Source: CAYPEL01 sp964409635
GTDB lineage: Bacteria; Pseudomonadota; Gammaproteobacteria; DSM-19610
DNA: 40,157 nucleotides
NCBI GenBank assembly: GCA_964409635.1
Contig: CAYPEL010000004.1
Span: 1 to 40,157 of the forward strand
Direction of reading: 5' to 3'
A model generated the notes under the pieces. That model worked only from the letters and a program-made list of their open reading frames with translations, had not been told where the DNA came from and did not search any database. Shown in pieces: positions 24,682 through 33,114 of this stretch. The position numbers were made by a program, and so were the translations under genes. The number at the start of each line of letters is the position of its first letter. Position 1 is the first letter of the stretch.

Positions 24682-25242
24682 TCACTCATTTTTGGCTTTC
24701 ACAGGCCCCTGTTTACTCATATCCTTACCATGAACATCAGCATAAAAATCCCGCACAATTTTGAAATCCTGTTCCATGTTACCTGATGGTTTGAAGGTCT
24801 TACCTATCCCCATTCGTTTTGACTTGTAATCCAGGTAACCCAGCGCAATAGGTACATCCGCCCGTAAGGCAATATAGTAAAAACCAGTTCTCCAGAATTT
24901 AGTATACGAGCGCGTTCCTTCTGGGGCTATCGTCAGGATCATCCGCTCTCTTTCGGTCAATGACTTTATGCTTTGGGTGATAAAACCTGTACTAGCATCA
25001 CGATTGATGGGTATCCCGCCCATTGCTTTGAATAGGCCGGCAACCGGCCAGGGAAACATAGCGCTTTTCCCGACCCAGTTAAACCGCAAACCTGATGTTA
25101 GAAAAAACAACATGGTCAGCAGAAAATCCCAGTTTGATGTATGCGGCGCGCCCACCAGTACGTATTTTTTATGTTCTGGTAGCCTATAATCTGCCTGCCA
25201 GCCAAGCAGCCGGATCACACCGCGTGCAAAAGTATTTAGCAT
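24682..25242 (-). CDS. PlsC-like 1-acyl-glycerophosphate acyltransferase family protein
   Basis: A lysophospholipid acyltransferase-fold protein. The HX4D motif is HTSNWD, followed by the family's conserved GGIPINRDAS block and APEGTRS. Length (186 residues from ATG 25242, or 204 from a GTG at 25296) matches the short PlsC-like group that acylates unusual lyso-lipids or lipid A-type acceptors; the exact acceptor is unknown. Neither start has a clear ribosome-binding site. ATG 25242 (MLNTFARGVIRLLGW) is preferred because it gives the typical short amphipathic N-terminus. It is an isolated gene about 90 bases after the unknown/phosphatase pair start. Confidence 0.82.
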   Translation of the reverse strand: MLNTFARGVIRLLGWQADYRLPEHKKYVLVGAPHTSNWDFLLTMLFFLTSGLRFNWVGKSAMFPWPVAGLFKAMGGIPINRDASTGFITQSIKSLTERERMILTIAPEGTRSYTKFWRTGFYYIALRADVPIALGYLDYKSKRMGIGKTFKPSGNMEQDFKIVRDFYADVHGKDMSKQGPVKAKNE

Positions 25243-25557
25243 GTCTTTGTTTTTCAGTTGGCGTAATAGTTTAACTTGAAATTCGTGCCTCTTCACATAA
25301 CAAGTGAGTTAGCGCCTCTGCAACCGCATTATTCAAATTGAAATGAGTTCGCTGAATTGCATAACCGCAGCCAAGCTGTACCAGACATCCGCACAATTTT
25401 ATCACAGCTGCATTGCACCGGGATTTCGGAATTGGTCGCCGTTCAGAATACGCTCGGCTTTGGCCCGCCCACCTCGCTCCACTGCCGCTTCCAGAGCTGG
25501 CAGTTGCCAGGCCATTTTAATAGAATGCACGCACTATGATTACACAGTAACGAGCCC

Positions 25558-26742
25558 CTAAAGACTCTGGTAGTAATCAATCAAAATCTTTGCAACTTCA
25601 GGACGGGAGAACTCCTTCGGCGGCGCTTCGCCCTTACCTAACATTTCGCGCACTTTGGTGCCCGACAACAGGATAAAGTCATCCTTGGTGTGCTCAGGTG
25701 CTTCGCACATCATCACAACCTTATTCAGTTTCTTCGAGTAGGCCGTATGGTCGGCATTGAAGATTTCGATTTCCATAGCACCCTTTGGTACTTCATCATC
25801 AAAGATAGTCTGCGCATCAAAGGCGCCGTAGTAATCACCCACACCTGCGTGATCACGGCCGATGATGAAGTGTGTGGCGCCCATGTTCTGCCGGAAATAG
25901 GCGTGCAGTACGGCTTCGCGCGGACCTGCATAAAGCATGTCGAAACCATAACCTGTAACCATCGCGCTGTTGGGCGGGAAATACAGGTCAACCATCTTAC
26001 GGATCGCGGCATCACGCACCGGCGCCGGGATATCGCCTGGCTTTAATTTACCCAGCAGCATGTGGATCACCAGGCCGTCACAACCGAGGCGATCCATAGC
26101 AATATGGCACAACTCTTCGTGCGCGAGGTGCATGGGGTTACGCGTCTGGAAAGCCACAATCTTCTTCCAACCACGTTCCTTGATATCGTTACGAATCTCA
26201 ACAGCGGTACGGAAAGTATCCGGGAATTCGGTCTGGAAATAACTGAAGTTCAGTACCTGGATCGGGCCGGAAATTGCAAACCGTCCCAGGGAGTTGAACG
26301 CGGCAACACCAGGATGCTCTGGATCCTGTGTGCGGTAGACTTTATCAGTCATCAATTTCATTTCAGCGTCCGACACTTCTTCGATCGCTTCAACTTCCTG
26401 GATGGCGATAACCGGATGACCCTCGACATTTGAATCACGCAGCGCAATTCGCTTGGCGTCTTTAACCGCCGAAATATCCTGCACCAGATTAATAATTGGC
26501 ACCGGGAAAAATTGACCCGATGTAGTTTTCATGTGTTCAGAACAACTGATGGCATCAGCCAGATTCATGAAGCCGGTCAGCGGTGTGAAATAACCGGCCC
26601 CCATCATAGCGGCATTACCGGAAGCTGCAGAACTGATAATGATAGAAGGCAGACTTTCTGCTTCGTGGGTTAAACGACTATGCTCATCTGAGTCGTATAC
26701 AAAAAGTGGTTTCAGTTCATCAGAACCTATAGGTTTAATCAT
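25558..26742 (-). CDS. sat: Sulfate adenylyltransferase (ATP sulfurylase, bacterial homo-oligomeric type)
   Basis: Interconverts APS plus pyrophosphate with sulfate plus ATP. In sulfur oxidisers it runs toward ATP, ending the indirect sulfite pathway. This 394-residue protein has FQTRNPMHLAHEEL with the conserved RNP and HxxH motif, the IIGRDHAGVGDYYG block, and the LSGTKVREML switch region; no APS-kinase domain is fused. ATG 26742 has an AGGAG site and a promoter with a perfect TATAAT upstream. Adenylylsulfate reductase (AprAB) is not adjacent, unlike many sulfur oxidisers. soeABC lies only 1.5 kb away, so both sulfite routes are probably present. Confidence 0.95.
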   Translation of the reverse strand: MIKPIGSDELKPLFVYDSDEHSRLTHEAESLPSIIISSAASGNAAMMGAGYFTPLTGFMNLADAISCSEHMKTTSGQFFPVPIINLVQDISAVKDAKRIALRDSNVEGHPVIAIQEVEAIEEVSDAEMKLMTDKVYRTQDPEHPGVAAFNSLGRFAISGPIQVLNFSYFQTEFPDTFRTAVEIRNDIKERGWKKIVAFQTRNPMHLAHEELCHIAMDRLGCDGLVIHMLLGKLKPGDIPAPVRDAAIRKMVDLYFPPNSAMVTGYGFDMLYAGPREAVLHAYFRQNMGATHFIIGRDHAGVGDYYGAFDAQTIFDDEVPKGAMEIEIFNADHTAYSKKLNKVVMMCEAPEHTKDDFILLSGTKVREMLGKGEAPPKEFSRPEVAKILIDYYQSL

Positions 26743-26765
26743 GGCTGCTCCTGGAGGCTGTCGCT

Positions 26766-26795
26766 ATTATAGGGATTGCGAAATGCACGCGATAA
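26766..26795 (-). promoter_or_regulatory. Promoter of sat
   Basis: On the minus strand a perfect -10 TATAAT (26766-26771) lies 18 bases from a TTATCG -35 (26790-26795). The predicted start leaves a leader of roughly 15-20 bases containing the AGGAG ribosome-binding site. The rest of the 265-base divergent gap to the Nudix gene is A+T rich without further clear signals. Confidence 0.6.
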
Positions 26796-27007
26796 TAGCA
26801 CGGAAAAATCACTCCCGCGTGAAACGATATTTATGCAGCAATTAAATATATAACTAGCAAAAATTAACTATTTATACTTTTAAAATCAATTACTTTAAAA
26901 TTCAGTAATTCACCTGGGGACGCCTAGACCCAATCCTGGCGCGTGCGAAAAACCCGCACCGGCATTTACGGTAAACTTTGGCTTAAAATTCAACCACCAT
27001 AACCATC

Positions 27008-27958
27008 ATGAAACCCACACCCAGAGATCCGATACCCGTACTCGATGTCGCCGTAGGTATCATTACCCGCGGTGACGGCTGCGTCCTCATGGCCAAACGT
27101 CCGCCCGGTAAGCCTTGGGCGGATTATTGGGAATTTCCAGGTGGAAAAATAGAAGCTGGCGAACAACCACTGGCAGCGCTCATCCGTGAATTGCACGAAG
27201 AACTGGGCATCGAACTCGATAACGCCTATCCCTGGATCACCCGCGACTATGAATACCCGGATCGCCAAGTGCGTTTACATATCTATCGTGTACTCCGTTG
27301 GCACGGCGAACCTCAGGGTAAGGAAGGACAACAACTAGCCTGGGAAAATCCAAATGCGGTTAAATCCGAACCGCTGCTACCGGCTAATCACCAACTCCTA
27401 CACGCGCTAGGCCTGCCACAGATTTATGCCATCACAAAAGCCTCGGGATTCAGCCGCGGCGAATTCATGCAACGTCTACGGGGGGAGCTGGAAAAGGGCA
27501 TAAGATTAATCCAGATCCGCGAACGCATGGCGCCTGATCAACTCGCGGAATTTACGCGCAATGTTGTCGCAATGGCGAAAAACTATGGCGCACGGGTGTT
27601 GGTCAATAGTGACGAAAACCTTGCCAGAATATGCAACGCAGACGGTGTGCACCTGCAAAGCGCGCAACTTATGCAATACCAGGCATTAGCCGATGATAAA
27701 TTGTGGGGCGCGTCCTGCCATAACCGTGAAGAATTGTTGCACGCCGCAAAATTAGGTGTTGATTTTGCCGTGTTGTCACCGGTGTTACCCACCCAGAGTC
27801 ATCCAGGTGAAGCCACTTTAGGCTGGGAACACTTTTCAGAACTTTGTATAGATATGCCTATGCCAGTTTATGCACTAGGCGGTATGCATTCAGACCTACT
27901 TGAAACTGCCATGACACATAGCGCGCATGGGATCGCCATGCTAAGTGGAGTTTGGTAG
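27008..27958 (+). CDS. mutT: Nudix hydrolase (MutT) fused to a ThiE/TenI-like domain
   Basis: A 316-residue two-domain protein. The N-terminal half is a MutT-type Nudix hydrolase with a complete Nudix box, running from FPGGKIEAGE (near residue 44) to RELHEELGI, expected to clean oxidised nucleotides such as 8-oxo-dGTP. The C-terminal half (about residues 137-316) has the ThiE/TenI TIM-barrel pattern: IYAITKASG, IRLIQIRER, GARVLVNSD, GVHLQSAQ, LSPVLPTQS and VYALGGM. This fusion is known in gammaproteobacteria. In the second domain the ThiE HLGQxD site reads HLQSAQ and GPVFPT reads SPVLPT, so true thiamine-phosphate synthase activity is doubtful. The stop codon begins a 6-bp hairpin (27958-27973). 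Confidence 0.9.
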   Translation: MKPTPRDPIPVLDVAVGIITRGDGCVLMAKRPPGKPWADYWEFPGGKIEAGEQPLAALIRELHEELGIELDNAYPWITRDYEYPDRQVRLHIYRVLRWHGEPQGKEGQQLAWENPNAVKSEPLLPANHQLLHALGLPQIYAITKASGFSRGEFMQRLRGELEKGIRLIQIRERMAPDQLAEFTRNVVAMAKNYGARVLVNSDENLARICNADGVHLQSAQLMQYQALADDKLWGASCHNREELLHAAKLGVDFAVLSPVLPTQSHPGEATLGWEHFSELCIDMPMPVYALGGMHSDLLETAMTHSAHGIAMLSGVW

Positions 27959-28115
27959 CGTTCTCCTGAACGCAATGACCGGCAAACCCAATTGCGCTGG
28001 AGGATGTCAATCGCGGTTCTGTAATCCTTGTGTTCCAGGAAGATTTTTAGCGGGCATAAACCCAGCTTATTTTTCTGCCCGCGCCTAAGCACCTGTCTAT
28101 TCCAATGAATTTCAT

Positions 28116-28172
28116 ATACTATTTTCATCTAAACATTAGTATATAATAATACTCAATAGTTATTTCACTATT
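28116..28172. promoter_or_regulatory. A+T-rich inverted repeats upstream of soeABC
   Basis: About 80-130 bases before soeA lie two inverted repeats. ATATACTA (28114-28121) pairs perfectly with TAGTATAT (28137-28144) across 15 bases, and AATAGT (28155-28160) with ACTATT (28167-28172) across 6. The 292-base gap has no gene and also contains a GCGGGCA/TGCCCGC pair (28050-28056, 28076-28082). These are candidate operator sites for control of sulfite oxidation; no known regulator site was recognised. Confidence 0.35.
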
Positions 28173-28250
28173 CTAAATTGGCGCTACACTATGGACGCTG
28201 GGTAGATTGCTCTGCCTAGTATAAAAAACAACCGAAACTGAGCAAGGTTA

Positions 28251-31166
28251 ATGCCCAAACCCATACATAACCCACTAGCCACACCCGCAGATTCCACAAG
28301 CAGAATCGAAACCAAAAACACGACGTGCTATATGTGCGCCTGCCGCTGCGGTATCCGAGTGACTTTACGCGATGGTGAAGTACGCTATATTCAGGGCAAC
28401 CCGGATCACCCGCTCAATAAGGGTGTCATTTGCGCCAAGGGCGCCTCGGGTATCATGAAACAGTATTCACCCGCCCGGCTAACCAAACCCTTGTTGCGTA
28501 AATCCGGTTCAGACCGTGGCGTCAATGCGTTCGAAGAAATCTCTTGGGACAAAGCATTCGGAATCCTCGAAGAACGGCTCGCCCATCTACGCTCAACTGA
28601 TCCGAAAAAATTTGCTTTATTTACCGGCCGTGACCAGATGCAAGCCTTGACCGGCCTGTTCGCAAAACAATTCGGCACGCCAAACTATGCCGCCCACGGA
28701 GGTCTCTGCTCCGTCAATATGGCCGCCGGCATGATCTACACCATCGGCGGTTCATTCTGGGAATTCGGCGGCCCGGATCTGGAACGCGCCAAGCTGTTTG
28801 TGATGATCGGCACGGCAGAAGACCACCACTCCAATCCGTTAAAAGTCGAGCTATCCAAATTCAAACGGCAAGGCGGTAAATTTATATCCATCAACCCGGT
28901 ACGTACCGGCTATTCGGCGATCGCCGACGAATGGATTCCGATTAAGCCCGGCACGGACGGTGCATTATTCCTCGCCCTGATACACGAAATTATCAATCAG
29001 GGTTTATACGACCGTGAATTCCTGGTGCAGTACACCAACTCTGCAGAGTTGGTAAACCAGGATCAGGCGAGCACCGAATTTGGCATGTTCGTACGCTTTG
29101 AAGTACCCCCGGAAGAAGGCTGCTTCGATCCGCAAAACAAACTCTGGTGGGATCGTGAGCTAAACAAACCGATCTCCATGCACACTGAGGGATCCGACCC
29201 TTACTTAATGGGCGAGTTTAAACTCGACGATGGCACGCCCGTCAAAACGGCCTTTCAGTTACTGGTAGACCGGGTCAAGGATTACACACCAGAATGGGCC
29301 AGTGATACCACGGGTATCCCGGTAGAAACGATTAAACGCCTGGCTTACGAAATGGGCATCACCGCACGCGATGGCCGCATTGAATTACCCATCGCCTGGA
29401 CCGACACCTGGGGCAAAGAACACGATACCGTGGTGGGTAACCCGGTCGCATTTCATGCCATGCGTGGGCTGGCCGCGCACTCGAATGGCTTCCACACCAT
29501 TCGCGGCTTATCTATATTGATGTCGATACTTGGTACGATCGACCGGCCCGGCGGTTTCAGGCACAAAGCGCCTTTCCCCCGGCCGATACCGCCGTGCGCC
29601 AAAACTCCTACCAGCTGGGACGCGGTTCAACCCGATACGCCACTGGCCGGTATGCCACTCGGCTGGCCAGCTGATCCGGATGACCTGTTTGTCGACGAAG
29701 ACAACCAGCCGATACGCCTCGACAAAGCTTTTTCCTGGGAATACCCGCTCGCCGTTCACGGGCTGATGCATAACGCGATTACCAATGCCTGGCGCGGCGA
29801 CCCCTATCCGATCGATACCTTGATGATATTCATGGCTAACATGGCCTGGAATTCATCCATGAACACGACCGATGTGCGCCAAATGCTCAACGATAAGGAT
29901 GACAACGGCGAGTTCAAGATCCCGTTTTTAATTGTTTGCGATGCGTTTCAATCGGAGATGGTTGCGTTTGCCGATCTGGTATTACCGGATACGACTTATC
30001 TCGAACGTCACGATGTAATGTCCATGCTCGACCGGCCGATTTCAGAATTTGACGGTCCGGTTGATTCAGTGCGCATCCCTGTTGTTCCGCCGACGGGTGA
30101 ATGCAAACCCTTTCAGGAAGTCCTGATTGAACTCGGCTCGCGGTTAAAGCTACCGGCGTTTGTCAATGAACAGGGGCAGCGTAAGTATCGTGACTATCCG
30201 GACTTCATCACCAACTATGAAACCGAACCAGGTTCCGGCATAGGCTTTCTCGCCGGTTGGCGCGGCAAGGGCGGTGACAAATTCATGATGGGTGAACCCA
30301 ACCCGAAGCAATGGGAGCTCTACGAAAAAAATAACTGTGTGTTTCATTATAAACTGCCCAAGTCCTACCAATACATGCGCAACTGGAACCAGGGTTACCT
30401 GGAGTGGGCACGGCGGCATCGATTAACGCGCTATGCCGAACCGCTGAATATCCATATTTATTCTGAAGTACTGCAAAAATTCCGGCTCGCCGCGCAAGGT
30501 AAAACCCAGGGTAAGCAACCACCGGATCATTTACGCAAGCGCATCGAAACACATTTTGACCCGCTGCCGTTTTTTTCTGATCCACTGGAAACCCAGCATA
30601 CCGACTTGCGCAAGTATCCGTTGAACGCCGTGACTCAACGGCCGATGGCTATGTACCACTCCTGGGATTCTCAAAATGCCTGGCTGCGCCAGATTCATAC
30701 TTATAACTATTTATTTGTAAATTCTAAAACCGCCAGTGATGCTGGCATCGAAGACGGCGGCTGGATGTGGGTGGAATCCATGCACGGCAAGGTGCGTTGC
30801 TTATGCCGGCATTCAGAAGCCACCGAGCCGGGTACGGTGTGGACCTGGAACGCAATAGGCAAAGCCTCCGGCGCCTGGGGCTTGGATAAAAAGGCCAATG
30901 AATCGCAACAGGGTTTCTTGCTGAACCACGTGATTAGCGAAGAACTACCGGCAAATGAACAGGGCGAACATCTATCCAATTCGGATCCAGTCACCGGTCA
31001 GGCCGGCTGGTACGATGTGCGGGTGCGCATCTATCCGGCCGATGCAAATGAACCGCAAGAAACCTCACCACAATTCTCTTCGCTAAAACCTGTACCAGGT
31101 CAGACTAAAAGTAAAAAACGCGGCCGCTGGCTGACGTTTTTTGCGGGAAAAAGGCCATCGTCATGA
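28251..31166 (+). CDS. soeA: Sulfite dehydrogenase (quinone), molybdopterin subunit SoeA
   Basis: Catalytic subunit of the cytoplasmic membrane-bound sulfite-oxidising complex SoeABC, which oxidises sulfite to sulfate and passes electrons to quinone. The 971-residue DMSO-reductase-family protein starts with an Fe-S motif, Cys26-x2-Cys29-x3-Cys33-x27-Cys61, followed by molybdopterin-guanine-dinucleotide binding blocks. It lacks a twin-arginine signal, so it works in the cytoplasm, which separates SoeA from periplasmic relatives such as PsrA/PhsA. Length and the downstream gene order A-B-C match SoeABC of purple sulfur bacteria. An AAGG site precedes the ATG. Its stop overlaps the soeB start (ATGA). 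Confidence 0.92.
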   Translation: MPKPIHNPLATPADSTSRIETKNTTCYMCACRCGIRVTLRDGEVRYIQGNPDHPLNKGVICAKGASGIMKQYSPARLTKPLLRKSGSDRGVNAFEEISWDKAFGILEERLAHLRSTDPKKFALFTGRDQMQALTGLFAKQFGTPNYAAHGGLCSVNMAAGMIYTIGGSFWEFGGPDLERAKLFVMIGTAEDHHSNPLKVELSKFKRQGGKFISINPVRTGYSAIADEWIPIKPGTDGALFLALIHEIINQGLYDREFLVQYTNSAELVNQDQASTEFGMFVRFEVPPEEGCFDPQNKLWWDRELNKPISMHTEGSDPYLMGEFKLDDGTPVKTAFQLLVDRVKDYTPEWASDTTGIPVETIKRLAYEMGITARDGRIELPIAWTDTWGKEHDTVVGNPVAFHAMRGLAAHSNGFHTIRGLSILMSILGTIDRPGGFRHKAPFPRPIPPCAKTPTSWDAVQPDTPLAGMPLGWPADPDDLFVDEDNQPIRLDKAFSWEYPLAVHGLMHNAITNAWRGDPYPIDTLMIFMANMAWNSSMNTTDVRQMLNDKDDNGEFKIPFLIVCDAFQSEMVAFADLVLPDTTYLERHDVMSMLDRPISEFDGPVDSVRIPVVPPTGECKPFQEVLIELGSRLKLPAFVNEQGQRKYRDYPDFITNYETEPGSGIGFLAGWRGKGGDKFMMGEPNPKQWELYEKNNCVFHYKLPKSYQYMRNWNQGYLEWARRHRLTRYAEPLNIHIYSEVLQKFRLAAQGKTQGKQPPDHLRKRIETHFDPLPFFSDPLETQHTDLRKYPLNAVTQRPMAMYHSWDSQNAWLRQIHTYNYLFVNSKTASDAGIEDGGWMWVESMHGKVRCLCRHSEATEPGTVWTWNAIGKASGAWGLDKKANESQQGFLLNHVISEELPANEQGEHLSNSDPVTGQAGWYDVRVRIYPADANEPQETSPQFSSLKPVPGQTKSKKRGRWLTFFAGKRPSS

Positions 31167-31894
31167 CACAGCTTGCCCTGGTCATTGATCTCAACGTCTG
31201 CGTCGGTTGTCACGCCTGTGTGACCAGCTGCAAAGAATGGAATACATCCGGGCCAGCCGGCTCCATGTCCGACATGAATCCTTATAGCCAGGATCCAACC
31301 GGTACTTTTTTTAACCGTGTGCAGACCTTTGAAGTAGGCACGTATCCAACCACAGATACCGTTCACTTTCCAAAAAGCTGCCTGCACTGTGAAGACCCGC
31401 CTTGTGTCCCGGTATGCCCGACCGGCGCCAGCTATAAACGGGAGGAAGACGGTATTGTGCTGGTGGACTATGACAAATGCATTGGCTGTAAATACTGTTC
31501 CTGGGCCTGCCCGTACGGTGCCCGGGAACTCGATGAACATCAGAAAGTCATGAAGAAATGCACTTTGTGTGTTGATCGTATTTATGATGAAAGCCTGAAC
31601 GAATCAGAACGCCAACCTGCTTGTGTGCTCGCCTGCCCAACCAGCGCCCGGTTATTTGGCGATGTCGACGACCCGGATTCAGAAGCGTCTTTGGCAATCC
31701 GTGAAAATGGTGGCTACCAGTTAATGCCGGAATGGGGCACCAAACCGGCCAACCATTATTTACCCAGACGCAAGACCCGGATCACAATTCATGAAGATGA
31801 ACTGGTTCGTGCGGATAATCCGTTGAAGAAAGAACGCCAACTGCCGGTTCCCGATAGCGATACGCCATCGTTGGACGATGTCACCAGTTGGTAA
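31163..31894 (+). CDS. soeB: Sulfite dehydrogenase iron-sulfur subunit SoeB
   Basis: Electron-transfer subunit of 243 residues of the DmsB/PsrB family, carrying electrons from SoeA to the membrane subunit. Four Cys clusters for four [4Fe-4S] centres are visible: CVGCHACVTSC, CLHCEDPPCVPVCP, CIGCKYCSWACP, and CTLC followed by CVLACP. No signal peptide. It overlaps soeA by 4 bases. soeC follows after 102 bases, which is long for this operon because a 63-base palindrome is inserted in the gap. Confidence 0.95.
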   Translation: MTQLALVIDLNVCVGCHACVTSCKEWNTSGPAGSMSDMNPYSQDPTGTFFNRVQTFEVGTYPTTDTVHFPKSCLHCEDPPCVPVCPTGASYKREEDGIVLVDYDKCIGCKYCSWACPYGARELDEHQKVMKKCTLCVDRIYDESLNESERQPACVLACPTSARLFGDVDDPDSEASLAIRENGGYQLMPEWGTKPANHYLPRRKTRITIHEDELVRADNPLKKERQLPVPDSDTPSLDDVTSW

Positions 31895-31906
31895 TGAGCA
31901 ACGTCT

Positions 31907-31969
31907 TTTCAAAGGGGTCAGACTCGATTGATCTTCAATGAAGATCAATCGAGTCTGACCCCTTTGAAA
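31907..31969. repeat. Perfect 31-bp-arm palindrome between soeB and soeC
   Basis: 31907-31937 and 31939-31969 are exact reverse complements around a single central base. The outer part of each arm contains AAAGGGGTCAGACTC, and the inner part GATTGATCTTCA. It starts 12 bases after the soeB stop and ends 16 bases before the soeC ribosome-binding site. No T-run follows it, so it is not a standard terminator. The 'AAAGGGGTCAGA' arm style resembles palindromic repeats associated with IS200-like/RAYT transposases in other proteobacteria, from memory. It looks like an inserted mobile palindrome that could lower soeC expression. Confidence 0.85.
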
Positions 31970-31996
31970 GAGAGAGTTTAAACATCAGGAGATAAA

Positions 31997-32974
31997 ATGC
32001 ATCCGGCATTTTCGGTTATATTTCTCACCACGCTGATAGGCGTGGGACAAGGCTTGTTTCTGGCGCTGTACACGGGACAGCTATATTCAGTCATCAAAGT
32101 TTTTCCCACCCAGGACTCCGCTAGCTTTTATGGGCTTGGCAGTCTGATTGCGGTGGTGTTTCTACTTACCGGTTTGCTCGCTTCGTTTTTTCACCTCGGC
32201 CACCCTGAACGCGCCTGGCGTTCGGCGGCGCGCTGGAAAACTTCCTGGCTATCACGCGAAGTGATCGCACTGCCAGCGTTTACAGGTATGACGGCGTTAT
32301 ATGGACTTATCCATTATTTCGATATAAATCCGCTGTTGTTTTCATTCAAAGGCATCGTTGATGTCGATCTTTCCTTACTGATAGGCGCCATCAATACGGT
32401 ATTGGCTTTTACGCTCTTTATATGCACAGGCATGATCTACGCGTGCATCAAATTCCTGCAGGAATGGGCCACGCCTTTAACTGTAGTGAATTACACCCTG
32501 CTTGGCAGTGCTTCCGGTTTCGCATTAGCCACCGCTTTTGCAGCCAGTTATGGCACTGGCCTGGTTTCTTTCTATGCTGGGTGGGCGATTATCCTGACAC
32601 TAGCCGCATTGGTCACCCGCACAGCATCGTTATTTCGAAACAAACGCATCAAGCATTTATCCACACTGAGTTCTGCCATCGGTGTACGGCACGCGCGCAT
32701 CGAGCAAAAATCTCAGGGGTTTATGACCGGCTCGTTTAATACCCGCGAGTTTTTTCATGGCGCCTCGCCCACTATTTTCAAGGCTATTAAATGGCTGTTT
32801 CTGATTCTCGTCTTTCCGGTACCGGTGCTGCTTTTATCAATCGGACTTAACCAGACCTTATCCAACTTATTCATCGCCGCCTTTCTTGTGCAGTATGCAG
32901 GGCTTATCGCAGAACGCTGGTTTTTCTTCGCCCAGGCAAACCATCCACAGAATCTTTATTATCAAACTGTATAA
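31997..32974 (+). CDS. soeC: Sulfite dehydrogenase membrane anchor SoeC
   Basis: Membrane subunit of 325 residues of the DmsC type, which anchors SoeAB to the inner membrane and reduces quinone. It has about eight hydrophobic helices. Family features include the N-terminal HPAFSVIFLTTLIGVGQGLF, the FFHLGHPERAWRS loop and the SWLSREV segment. A strong AGGAG site lies 7 bases before the ATG, so it can be translated independently of soeB despite the palindrome in between. The complex is complete within the window. Confidence 0.93.
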   Translation: MHPAFSVIFLTTLIGVGQGLFLALYTGQLYSVIKVFPTQDSASFYGLGSLIAVVFLLTGLLASFFHLGHPERAWRSAARWKTSWLSREVIALPAFTGMTALYGLIHYFDINPLLFSFKGIVDVDLSLLIGAINTVLAFTLFICTGMIYACIKFLQEWATPLTVVNYTLLGSASGFALATAFAASYGTGLVSFYAGWAIILTLAALVTRTASLFRNKRIKHLSTLSSAIGVRHARIEQKSQGFMTGSFNTREFFHGASPTIFKAIKWLFLILVFPVPVLLLSIGLNQTLSNLFIAAFLVQYAGLIAERWFFFAQANHPQNLYYQTV

Positions 32975-33114
32975 AGAAGCCCAAACTTCATTGGAAGCGG
33001 GCCGTGTGTATTTCCAACTCAATAAAATGCCTGGTGGGGTCAAAGATCAAGCAGGATCTGTAACACCCGGAGAGAAATACGGGCTTGCATAAGGCTTAAA
33101 CCTAGAAAAATCAG

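Noticed and set aside
25402..25515. A 37-codon minus-strand frame downstream of sat (begins MAWQLPALEAAVERGG).
   Set aside because: No ribosome-binding site and no family. It is too short to separate from chance, though its charged helix-like composition is not absurd.
33033..33050. GGGGTCAAAGATCAAG just after soeC, partly like the arm of the soeB-soeC palindrome.
   Set aside because: Only about 7-8 bases match in register and there is no inverted partner; chance similarity is likely.
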